A DNA stretch of 6,551 nt from PXRE01 sp964435625 (GTDB lineage: Archaea; Halobacteriota; Halobacteria; Halobacteriales; PXRE01), in contig CAYTAG010000197.1 in the NCBI GenBank assembly GCA_964435625.1, positions 1-6,551 of the forward strand. Direction: 5' to 3'. The position numbers and the translations under genes were made by a program. The notes under the pieces are model-generated. The model searched no databases. It saw nothing but the letters and a program-made list of their open reading frames with translations, and was not told where the DNA came from. Position 1 is the stretch's first letter. The number at the start of each line of letters is the position of its first letter. Shown piece by piece: positions 1 to 4,930 of this stretch.

Positions 1-725
1 CCGACCTCCCGGCGGTCGTCTGGGTCCACGGCGGGCCGATGCGCCAGATGCGCGAGGGCTGGCACCCCAGCCGCTCGTACGGCCTCGCCTACGCCGTCCA
101 CCAGTACCTCGCCCATCGGGGGTACGCGGGCCTGCTGGTCAACTACCGCGGCGGCGTTGGTTACGGCCGGGAGTTCCGGCAGGCCCTCGCGGGCAACCGG
201 GGCCGCGACGAGATGGACGACGTCGCCCGAGGCGCGGACTTCCTCCGGAATCAGGAGTACGTCGGCGACCGCGTCGGCGTCTGGGGGCTGTCCTACGGCG
301 GGTACGCCACGCTCCAGCTCCTCGGAACGCACCCCGAAACCTTCGACGTCGGCGTCAACCTCGCCGGCCTGGCCGACCTCGAAGGGTACCGCGACTGGGC
401 CGAGGAGACGAAGTACCCCTCGACCGCCTCCAGCATGGCCGTCCGCTTCGGCGGGGAACCCTGGGAGGCCCCCGGGGAGTGGGCAGTCACCAGCCCGGAG
501 ACGCACATGGACGACTACGAGGCGCCGCTGTACAGCTTCCACGGGACCGGCGACCGCTACGTCGACGTCGAGCAACTGGACCGCGTCGTCGACCGAGCGC
601 TGGACCTCGGGCTGGACGCCGAGTGGGAGTACTACCCCGGCGAGAACCACGTCTTCTCCGGGCGGTCGACCTGGGAGCGCGCGCTCGGGAAAATCGAGTC
701 CGCCTTCGAGACTCACCTCCGCTGA
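1..725 (+). CDS. S9-family serine peptidase (prolyl oligopeptidase-like), C-terminal part
   Basis: Partial gene: the reading frame (first full codon at base 3) is open through the left edge, so only the last 240 residues are visible. They form the alpha/beta-hydrolase catalytic domain of S9 peptidases, which cleave small peptides in the cytoplasm or, in relatives, remove acyl-aminoacyl or dipeptide units. Visible motifs are VHGGP (bases 24-38, the oxyanion-hole strand), NYRGGVGYG, the nucleophile motif GLSYGG with Ser at bases 291-293, the acid in HGTGDRYVD with Asp at 552-554, and the base in GENHVFS with His at 648-650. The triad is therefore complete and correctly ordered. A beta-propeller or similar N-terminal domain would be expected upstream. 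The internal ATG at 39 falls inside the conserved HGGP region and is not the true start. The family call is strong; the exact subfamily (acylaminoacyl peptidase, DPP-like or other) cannot be settled from this part. Confidence 0.93.
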   Translation, partial: DLPAVVWVHGGPMRQMREGWHPSRSYGLAYAVHQYLAHRGYAGLLVNYRGGVGYGREFRQALAGNRGRDEMDDVARGADFLRNQEYVGDRVGVWGLSYGGYATLQLLGTHPETFDVGVNLAGLADLEGYRDWAEETKYPSTASSMAVRFGGEPWEAPGEWAVTSPETHMDDYEAPLYSFHGTGDRYVDVEQLDRVVDRALDLGLDAEWEYYPGENHVFSGRSTWERALGKIESAFETHLR

Positions 726-768
726 CGGGCGACGAGCGGGCGGCTTTCCTGCTCGGTCGCCGTCAGCG
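720..768. terminator. Imperfect hairpin holding both convergent stop codons; possible bidirectional terminator
   Basis: Bases 720-728 pair perfectly with 760-768 (9 bp). Further in, 730-733 pairs with 756-759, 734-737 with 751-754, and 739-740 with 748-749, with a possible G-U pair at 738/750, two single-base bulges and a 7-base loop at 741-747. The TGA of the S9 peptidase gene (723-725) lies in the left arm and the TGA of the - strand gene (763-765) in the right arm. Its place between two convergent genes suggests a shared terminator. There is no T-run after it on either side, so it is not a classic archaeal T-rich terminator. Confidence 0.5.
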
Positions 769-1293
769 ATTCGACGAGGTGGGTTGCCCGGGGCGGCCCA
801 TCTCGGTGAGGGGACCGACGTCGGACTGCCGGGACTGCGTCCGGGTGGCGGACGTTGCCCCTGGTTGCTGGGGCTGTGACTGCGGAGATGCGGATTGTGA
901 CTGTACGGGCTGTGACTGCGAGGGTGTCGGCTGAGCCTGTTGCGTCGTTGGCTGGACCTGTGCCGGTTGGGACTGCGGTGGCTGCTGGCTACGCTGTGGC
1001 GGGTGGCCGAGTTCGCGCTCGACGGAGGCGACGCGCTCGCCCATGTTCTGTGGCCGTCGCCGGTCCTCGTCGACTTCGACGGAAGTGATCACCCGCTCGT
1101 CGGGGATCGCCTGGTGGGCGTCCCGGACGGCGGCGAAGACCTGGTCGACGGTGTCGGCCTCGATGATCGTGTCGGTCGGGGTCGTCCGGTAGGAGACGGG
1201 ATGTCGATCCAGCGCGCGCAGGGCCTCCGCGATGGCGGTCGACATGCTCCCCTCCTGGATCGGGATGACCTCGAATCTGGCAATGACGCTCAT
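763..1293 (-). CDS. MTH1187/YkoF-type thiamine-binding-like protein with Gln/Pro/Ser-rich C-terminal tail
   Basis: Encodes 176 residues. Residues 1-96 match the small ferredoxin-like fold family formerly called DUF77 (MTH1187, YkoF-like): it starts MSVIARFEVIPI, then an Ala/Leu-rich helix, the strand TDTIIEAD, a second helix QVFAAVRDAHQAI, the strand RVITSVEVDEDRR and a closing helix ending VERELG. Members bind thiamine or related ligands and are usually only about 100 residues long. Residues 97-176 are an extra tail with about 21 Gln, many Pro and Ser, and only two acidic residues. The start at 1293 puts the conserved first strand at the N terminus. An in-frame ATG at 1347 would add 18 residues with no family character. 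No clear Shine-Dalgarno sequence precedes the start. The gene is convergent with the S9 peptidase gene and divergent from the dUTPase-fold gene. The core call is firm; the ligand is not known. Confidence 0.85.
   Translation of the reverse strand: MSVIARFEVIPIQEGSMSTAIAEALRALDRHPVSYRTTPTDTIIEADTVDQVFAAVRDAHQAIPDERVITSVEVDEDRRRPQNMGERVASVERELGHPPQRSQQPPQSQPAQVQPTTQQAQPTPSQSQPVQSQSASPQSQPQQPGATSATRTQSRQSDVGPLTEMGRPGQPTSSNR
829..999 (-). repeat. Low-complexity Gln/Pro/Ser coding region
   Basis: This part of the thiamine-binding-like gene encodes irregular repeats built on SQP, QSQP and QQP units (residues about 99-155). At DNA level GCTGTGACTG occurs twice on the + strand (around 873 and 911), with the related TTGTGACTG between them. 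The frame stays open throughout, with A-ending codons (CAA, ACA, TCA) more common than in neighbouring genes. Such a tract could vary in length by slippage. It is probably disordered, possibly a linker or interaction tail. Confidence 0.6.
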
Positions 1294-1349
1294 GGTTGGA
1301 GAGTAGTCGCCGAAACGCTTCGGGACAGTACTGGTAACAACGGGCACGG

Positions 1350-1363
1350 CCTAAGCTCTTTCG
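1350..1363 (-). promoter_or_regulatory. Weak candidate promoter for the thiamine-binding-like gene
   Basis: Read on the - strand the sequence is CGAAAGAGCTTAGG, a BRE-like purine run followed by a poor TATA-like element, 57-70 bases upstream of the start at 1293. It would give a leader of roughly 30 bases. No better TATA-like element sits at the leaderless position for this gene, so the assignment is tentative. Confidence 0.22.
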
Positions 1364-1401
1364 CGGCCGCGAGTCGACCGGCGGGACTGACCTCGCGTAG
1401 C

Positions 1402-1406
1402 TTTTT
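1402..1406 (+). promoter_or_regulatory. TATA-like box of the dUTPase-fold gene
   Basis: TTTTT within GTAGCTTTTTGCG lies exactly 30 to 26 bases before the ATG at 1432, where the TATA box of a leaderless haloarchaeal transcript is expected. It is the most A/T-rich spot in the divergent gap 1294-1431. The same register is seen for two other genes in this window. Confidence 0.5.
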
Positions 1407-1431
1407 GCGGGGGACGGCCGTAGCCCCACCC

Positions 1432-1863
1432 ATGACGGACCTCGCGCAGTACGTCGACGGCCTCGTCCACGAACCGACGCAGGTCCACGACGGGGTCGTC
1501 GACCTCACGGTCGGAGCGGTCTCGAAGGTGGTCGACCCGGGTCGGATCGACTTCGGCGGCGGGGAACTGCGCGCCGCCGAGACGGCGGCCGTGGAGACGG
1601 AGAAGCGGTCGCCCGACGACGACTACGGCTGGTGGACCCTCCCGGCCGGCCGGTACCTCCTGTCGTACAACGAGACGCTGGCCCCGCCCGAGGGGACCCG
1701 GCTGGTCGTCCAGACCCGGCGGGAACTCCGCCGGCAAGGGGTCTCCCACCCGACGTTGCACTGCCGGGACCTCGACCCCGTCCCCCTCTCGGTCCCGGAG
1801 GGGGGTGCCCGCATCAAGGAGAACGCCCGCGTATCGACCGTCGTCGGGACGACCGAGCGCTGA
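1432..1863 (+). CDS. Small dUTPase/dCTP deaminase-fold protein, catalytic segment not recognised
   Basis: Encodes 143 residues. The start at 1432 is set by homology-like content and by a TATA-like box 30-26 bases upstream; the frame is open further 5' but that part is a shadow of the opposite gene. Features shared with the dUTPase/dCTP deaminase (Dcd/Dut) superfamily are GVVDLTVG (21-28), like the N-terminal VDLRLG strand, LPAGRYLLSYNETL (70-83), like the pyrophosphatase-fold segment ahead of the substrate pocket, and GGARIKENARVSTV (124-137), like the G-x-RI-x-Q strand near the C terminus. Between RRELRRQGV and this last strand, the usual IDPGYxG-type catalytic motif with its Asp is absent and the stretch is short. 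It may be a haloarchaeal variant with altered chemistry, or a binding protein. A role in pyrimidine deoxynucleotide handling is an inference from fold only. It ends immediately next to the convergent oxidase gene. Confidence 0.8.
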   Translation: MTDLAQYVDGLVHEPTQVHDGVVDLTVGAVSKVVDPGRIDFGGGELRAAETAAVETEKRSPDDDYGWWTLPAGRYLLSYNETLAPPEGTRLVVQTRRELRRQGVSHPTLHCRDLDPVPLSVPEGGARIKENARVSTVVGTTER

Positions 1864-1866
1864 TCA
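1861..1866. other. TGATCA: abutting stop codons of two convergent genes
   Basis: The palindrome TGATCA supplies TGA to the + strand dUTPase-fold gene (1861-1863) and, read from the other strand, TGA to the oxidase gene (1866-1864). There are no intergenic bases, so any transcription terminator must lie inside the opposing coding sequence. Confidence 0.9.
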
Positions 1867-3030
1867 GACCACGTTCGACTCGTCGACGGCGTCCCCCGAT
1901 TCGAATCGGTCACTGGACAGCGGCGAGACGTCGACCAGCGACGCGGCACCGTCGACGGCCAGTTCGGCGACGACCTGGCCCGTGGCCGGCGCGTGCTGGA
2001 AGCCGTGACCGGAGAAGCCGGCCGCGGTGATCAGTCCGGGGACCGTCTCCTCGACGACGGGGTGATGGTCCAGCGTCACGGCGTACAGACCGGCCCATCC
2101 CCTGCGAATGCGCGACTCCGGCCCGAAGTAGGTCGTCCACTCGCCGGCGCGCTCGACGACGTCGGCCGCCCAGTCGAGGTCCATCGACTCGCGGAACGAA
2201 TCGGGATCGCGGTCGGGGTCCGGTCCCCCGAAGTGGCCGCCGACGAGGGCGGCACCGTCCCGTTCCGGTCGGAAGTACGAACCGGTATCCAGGTCGATTG
2301 TCAGCGGGTCGTCCTCGGGGACCTGGTCGCCCGGATCGACGACGGCGATCTGGCGGCGCTTCGGCGAGATCGGCAGCTCGACGCCGGCCATCCGGGCAAT
2401 CCGGCGTGCCCACGGCCCCGCCGCGTTGACGACGACGTCCGCCTCGACGGTCCCCCCGTCCGTCTCGACGCCGACGACGGGCGCAGCGTCACCAGCCCCG
2501 GCATCGTCTCGGAGGACATCGGTCACGGCCGTCCCCGTCCGGAGGTCGACGCCCGCCTCGACCGCGGCGCGCTTGAACCCTTCCAGCGCCAGGTGCGGGT
2601 CGGCGAAGCCGTCGGTCGCGCAGTAGGTCGCCCCGACGAACGGGACGGGATCCAGTCCGGGGCAGTGCTCGCGGGCCGCTTCCGGGTCGAGGAACTCGCT
2701 TTCCGCCCCGCGGTCGTTCTGCATGGCGACGTTCTCCCGGAACTGCTCGGCAGTCGACTCCTCGCGGGCGAGAAGGAGGTAGCCCGGGCGCCGGTAGGCG
2801 ACGTCGACGCCGAACGTCGACTCGAAGTCCGCCCAGACCGCCTTGCTCGCAACCGAGAGGTTGACGTTGACGGGCGTGCTGAACTGCGCCCGGATGCCGC
2901 CCGCCGACCGCTCGGTGCTACCCGCGCCGACCGTCGACCGCTCGCAGACGACGACCTCGACGTCCCGCTCTGCCAGGTAGTAGGCGCTGGCCAGACCGAC
3001 GATGCCGCCCCCCACGACCACGGCGTTCAT
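1864..3030 (-). CDS. FAD-dependent amine/amino-acid oxidase (DAO family)
   Basis: Encodes 388 residues, the usual size for single-chain DAO-family enzymes (D-amino acid, glycine or sarcosine oxidase/dehydrogenase and sarcosine oxidase beta-subunit relatives). It starts MNAVVVGGGIVGLASAYYLA, the Rossmann FAD-binding motif (GGGIVG at 7-12), with the ribose-binding Glu30 ending the second strand. Then come GSTERSAGGIRAQF (37-50, a pyrophosphate contact typical of the family), VNAAGPWA (201-208), SYFRPERDG (251-259), and the C-terminal FAD contact FSGHGFQHAPATG (339-351). The start at 3030 directly precedes the Rossmann strand and has a TTTAA box at -30 to -26; a longer in-frame start at 3174 adds residues without family character. 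The protein is soluble, with no signal peptide or membrane segment. It is divergent from an ornithine cyclodeaminase-family gene, which suggests an amino or imino acid substrate, possibly cyclic or N-methylated. The exact substrate cannot be read from the sequence. Confidence 0.92.
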   Translation of the reverse strand: MNAVVVGGGIVGLASAYYLAERDVEVVVCERSTVGAGSTERSAGGIRAQFSTPVNVNLSVASKAVWADFESTFGVDVAYRRPGYLLLAREESTAEQFRENVAMQNDRGAESEFLDPEAAREHCPGLDPVPFVGATYCATDGFADPHLALEGFKRAAVEAGVDLRTGTAVTDVLRDDAGAGDAAPVVGVETDGGTVEADVVVNAAGPWARRIARMAGVELPISPKRRQIAVVDPGDQVPEDDPLTIDLDTGSYFRPERDGAALVGGHFGGPDPDRDPDSFRESMDLDWAADVVERAGEWTTYFGPESRIRRGWAGLYAVTLDHHPVVEETVPGLITAAGFSGHGFQHAPATGQVVAELAVDGAASLVDVSPLSSDRFESGDAVDESNVV

Positions 3031-3055
3031 ACCCGGCCGTTGGAGGGCACGGGGG

Positions 3056-3060
3056 TTAAA
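3056..3060 (-). promoter_or_regulatory. TATA box of the FAD oxidase gene
   Basis: On the - strand TTTAA (in GGGTTTAACCC) lies 30 to 26 bases before the ATG at 3030, the standard position for a leaderless haloarchaeal gene. It is one of very few A/T runs in this stretch and supports the start at 3030 over the longer frame. Confidence 0.65.
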
Positions 3061-3216
3061 CCCGACCGCCGGTCTCCCCCATCCACCCGGATTGGCAGCC
3101 GAAGGTTCAAGTACGAATCCGGGACCAACCCCGCCATGTCGTGACGAATCGCCGCGCGGCGTCCGCGATAGCACGGCACGCCGCCGCGCGAACGCCAGTG
3201 CCGTCTGTTCGCAATT

Positions 3217-3285
3217 CGCGTCGGACGCGTAGGGTCGGGAATACCCCGACGAACGTCGGGGTCCGTCGGTGGAACGCGTTCCGCC
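3217..3285. promoter_or_regulatory. Cluster of three palindromes, candidate operator
   Basis: Three dyads lie in 69 bp between the divergent promoters. They are CGCGTC-G-GACGCG (3217-3229), a 20-bp dyad at 3243-3262 with perfect 9-base arms ACCCCGACG/CGTCGGGGT around AA, and the perfect 12-mer GGAACGCGTTCC (3271-3282), which extends to 3268-3285 with one mismatched pair. The centre of the middle dyad contains GACGAACGT (3248-3256). The same 9-mer recurs at 3319-3327, touching the TATA box of the downstream gene. A dimeric regulator acting on one or both genes is a reasonable inference; no regulator gene is adjacent. Confidence 0.45.
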
Positions 3286-3318
3286 AGCGTGGTCCGCTAG
3301 CCCGGATACCAGCCGGGT

Positions 3319-3331
3319 GACGAACGTTTAA
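3319..3331 (+). promoter_or_regulatory. BRE/TATA region of the cyclodeaminase-family gene
   Basis: GACGAACG (BRE-like) runs into TTTAA at 3327-3331, which lies 30 to 26 bases before the ATG at 3357, the same register as the oxidase promoter facing the other way. The GACGAACGT box overlapping it repeats the core of the upstream 20-bp dyad, so a regulator bound here could block TBP/TFB. Confidence 0.65.
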
Positions 3332-3356
3332 TCCGGCCGCGGCCGAACCGGCGGCC

Positions 3357-4337
3357 ATGGTCCGCGTCCTCTCCGACGACGACGTGGCGGCCCTCCTCGA
3401 CCTCCCGGAGTTGCTGGAAGTCGTCGCCGGGGCGTTCCGCAAACAGGGCGCCGGCGAGGTCGAGCGACCTGAGCGTCCGCACTTCCCGGTCGGGACGGGC
3501 CTCGATCCGGACGCCCCCGACGAACCGCTCGGCACGGGGCTGGCGATGCCGGCGTACGTCCAAGGCAGCGACTACTACGCGACCAAGCTGGTCGCGGTCC
3601 ACGAGGACAACGCCGAGCGCGGGTTGCCGACCGTCAACGCCCAGATCGCGCTAACCTCGGCCGAGACCGGGCTGCCCACGGCGTTCATGGCTGGCACGAG
3701 GATCACCAACGCCCGCACGGGATGCATCGGCGGACTGGCCATGCGCGAACTCGCGACGGGGCCGGTCAGCCTAGGCCTGCTCGGCGCGGGCACCCAGGCC
3801 CGCTGGCAAGCACGCGCCATCGCGGCCGCGACCGACCTCCAGGGGGCCCGGGTGTACTCCCCCAGCGACTCGAAGGTGGCCTGCGCCGCCGACCTCCGCG
3901 AGGAGGGGATCGACGCGACCGCGGTCGACTCCCCGACAGCCGCCGTCGACGGCGCGAACGTCGTCGTGACGGCGACGACGGCCACCGAGCCGGTGTTCCC
4001 CGGCGAGGCGCTGGATCCCGGAACCCTGGTGATCGCCGTCGGTGCCTACACCGCCGAGATGCAGGAACTCGATCCGGTGACGTTCGAACGGGCGGCCCGG
4101 ACGTTCGCCGACGTGCCCGCCGAAGTCGCCGAGGTCGGCGACGCCCTGGCCGCCGACCTCGCCACCCCGGACCTGGTTCCCTTCTCCGCGGTGCTGGCCG
4201 GCGAGGCCGGTCGGGTGACCGACGACGAGATCCTCGTCGTCGAGAGCGTCGGGACCGCGGTGCTTGACGCCGCCGCGGCGGAACACGTCTACGTCGCGGC
4301 CGAAGCGGCCGACGTCGGCACCGAGGTCGGCTTCTAG
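3357..4337 (+). CDS. Ornithine cyclodeaminase/mu-crystallin family protein, probable imine (ketimine) reductase
   Basis: Encodes 326 residues, normal for the family, whose members are NAD(P)-dependent ornithine cyclodeaminases, alanine dehydrogenases, or reductases of cyclic imino acids such as delta-1-pyrroline-2-carboxylate. Family features in order are YATKLVAVHEDN (74-85, with the conserved active-site Lys77), LPTVNAQIALTSAETGLPTAF, RTGCIGGLA (120-128), the Rossmann motif GLLGAGTQA (140-148), and VESVGTAVLDAAAA (295-308). In ornithine cyclodeaminase and archaeal alanine dehydrogenase the segment after the Rossmann core carries an Asp (GGDxPGKxEL). Here it reads GAYTAEMQEL (229-238), so Tyr231 takes the Asp position. 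This pattern fits imine reductase members better than true cyclodeaminases. The start is supported by a TTTAA box at -30 to -26. The divergent FAD oxidase could supply an imino acid substrate. The family is certain; the substrate is inferred. Confidence 0.92.
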   Translation: MVRVLSDDDVAALLDLPELLEVVAGAFRKQGAGEVERPERPHFPVGTGLDPDAPDEPLGTGLAMPAYVQGSDYYATKLVAVHEDNAERGLPTVNAQIALTSAETGLPTAFMAGTRITNARTGCIGGLAMRELATGPVSLGLLGAGTQARWQARAIAAATDLQGARVYSPSDSKVACAADLREEGIDATAVDSPTAAVDGANVVVTATTATEPVFPGEALDPGTLVIAVGAYTAEMQELDPVTFERAARTFADVPAEVAEVGDALAADLATPDLVPFSAVLAGEAGRVTDDEILVVESVGTAVLDAAAAEHVYVAAEAADVGTEVGF

Positions 4338-4486
4338 GGCGGCCCGCCCTCGCGGTCTCTCCGACCATCGGGCAGCCCCGCGTAGAGGTCGACCCCGTGA
4401 TCGGTCAACTCCCCGAGCACCTCGTCGATGGCCGCCCGGACGGCCGACAGTCGGGCGTCGAGGTCGCCGATCCCGTCCGCGGATCC
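4334..4486 (-). pseudogene. Second half of the HalX domain beyond the in-frame TAG
   Basis: Directly after the TAG at 4487-4489 the same frame stays open for 50 codons and ends with TAG at 4336-4334. The translation contains IGDLDARLSAVRAAIDEVL and LTDHGVDLYAGLP, an amphipathic Leu/Val-spaced helix like the C-terminal helix of HalX domains, with G or C at nearly every third codon position. The stretch has no ATG at its beginning. Together with the upstream part the full frame (4334-4900) would be 188 residues plus the final stop if the TAG is counted as a residue. It is either a recent nonsense mutation, a sequencing error, or read through in the cell. Confidence 0.7.
4336..4350. terminator. 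GC-rich palindrome at the end of the cyclodeaminase-family gene
   Basis: AGGGCGG-C-CCGCCCT is a perfect odd palindrome beginning inside the TAG stop at 4335-4337. As RNA it could form a 6-bp stem with a 3-base loop. No T-run follows. On the other strand it encodes the last codons of the open frame beyond the HalX amber stop, so it may serve both convergent genes. Confidence 0.3.
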
Positions 4487-4900
4487 CTACGCACGGTCGG
4501 CAGCGAGAGCGTAGTACGCCTCTAGCAGTTCGTCGTACCGAACCCACAGCGCCACCACCTCGACGGCGTGGATCAACGCCTCCCGCGAGACCGGTTCGAC
4601 GAGGAGGCCGAACTCCCCGGGAGCGACTACCTGGTCGTCCGCGGCGAGTAGCACTCCCTGGTAGTTCACGTTGCGTTCCTCGAAGTGATCGACGAGTCGG
4701 TCGGCGTCGGCAGGTCGCCGGTCGACCAGCGCGACGACCGGGCCGTCGTCGACCGCGTCGATCCCCTCCTCGACGTCGGCGGCGATTTCGACGGCCCGTT
4801 CGAGTTGCTCCGCGTACCGGTCGGCGGCCTCGCGCTCGTCCGAGACGACGAGGACGACGGGATCGGCGTCGCTCACGCCCAGCCCCCCATCGGCTGCCAT
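4487..4900 (-). CDS. Degenerate receiver-domain/HalX protein, ended by an in-frame TAG
   Basis: Encodes 137 residues to the TAG at 4487-4489. Residues 14-116 resemble haloarchaeal receiver domains: VVLVVSDE (15-22) corresponds to the usual VLVVDDE, VVALVDRR (55-62) keeps a possible phospho-acceptor Asp60, and VEPVSREAL (101-109) corresponds to KPVSREEL. The conserved Lys is Glu102 and the usual Thr/Ser strand reads GVLLAADD, so phospho-switching is doubtful. From about residue 117, LWVRYDELLEAYYALA matches the start of a HalX domain, which is then cut by the stop. The start could be 4900 or an in-frame ATG at 4927 (adds MLPVTGLVL); the second has an A/T box at the leaderless distance. The gene follows purL on the same strand after a 91-bp gap with its own A/T-rich promoter region. 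A role as a signalling or adaptor protein is inferred; the partner is unknown. Confidence 0.7.
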   Translation of the reverse strand: MAADGGLGVSDADPVVLVVSDEREAADRYAEQLERAVEIAADVEEGIDAVDDGPVVALVDRRPADADRLVDHFEERNVNYQGVLLAADDQVVAPGEFGLLVEPVSREALIHAVEVVALWVRYDELLEAYYALAADRA

Positions 4901-4930
4901 CAGTACCAACCCTGTCACCGGGAGCATTTC

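Larger units (their letters stand above)
3031..3356. other. Divergent control region between oxidase and cyclodeaminase-family genes
   Basis: This 326-bp gap separates two divergent start codons. I see no convincing gene in it on either strand: the short open frames there have mixed codon use and no recognisable protein. It holds a TATA-like box for each flanking gene and, in its middle, a cluster of palindromes (3217-3285). It also holds the palindrome CGCCGCGCGGCG at 3150-3161, which could be chance in DNA this G+C-rich, and an 8-bp inverted repeat CCCGGATT/AATCCGGG (3086-3093 with 3116-3123). Its length is generous compared with the tight spacing elsewhere in the window, consistent with regulated expression. 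Confidence 0.75.

Noticed and set aside
1294..1347. N-terminal extension of the thiamine-binding-like protein from ATG 1347
   Set aside because: The extra 18 residues do not fit the family, whose first strand begins right after the ATG at 1293.
3100..3130. GGTTCAAGT resembling a tRNA T-loop
   Set aside because: No flanking T-stem, acceptor stem or anticodon arm can be built around it.
1993..3144. Long + strand open frame of 383 codons opposite the FAD oxidase
   Set aside because: It mirrors the oxidase gene in the opposite strand and has no family motif, whereas the - strand frame has a complete FAD-binding signature.
3031..3174. N-terminal extension of the oxidase by 48 residues
   Set aside because: The extension is not family-like, would run through the TATA box, and the ATG at 3030 directly begins the Rossmann strand.
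3002..3232. Short + strand open frame in the divergent control region
   Set aside because: It overlaps the oxidase start and promoter, has no recognisable protein character and no promoter of its own.
3086..3336. CCGGAT/ATCCGG inverted pairs beside both divergent promoters
   Set aside because: Four copies occur in the gap, two forming 8-bp arms, but the same 6-mer also appears repeatedly inside coding sequence of this window, so it is weak evidence for a binding site.
4487..4489. TAG read as pyrrolysine
   Set aside because: Pyrrolysine needs the pyl genes, which are not typical of haloarchaea and not seen here; mutation, sequencing error or ordinary read-through are simpler. Kept only as something to exclude by a genome search.
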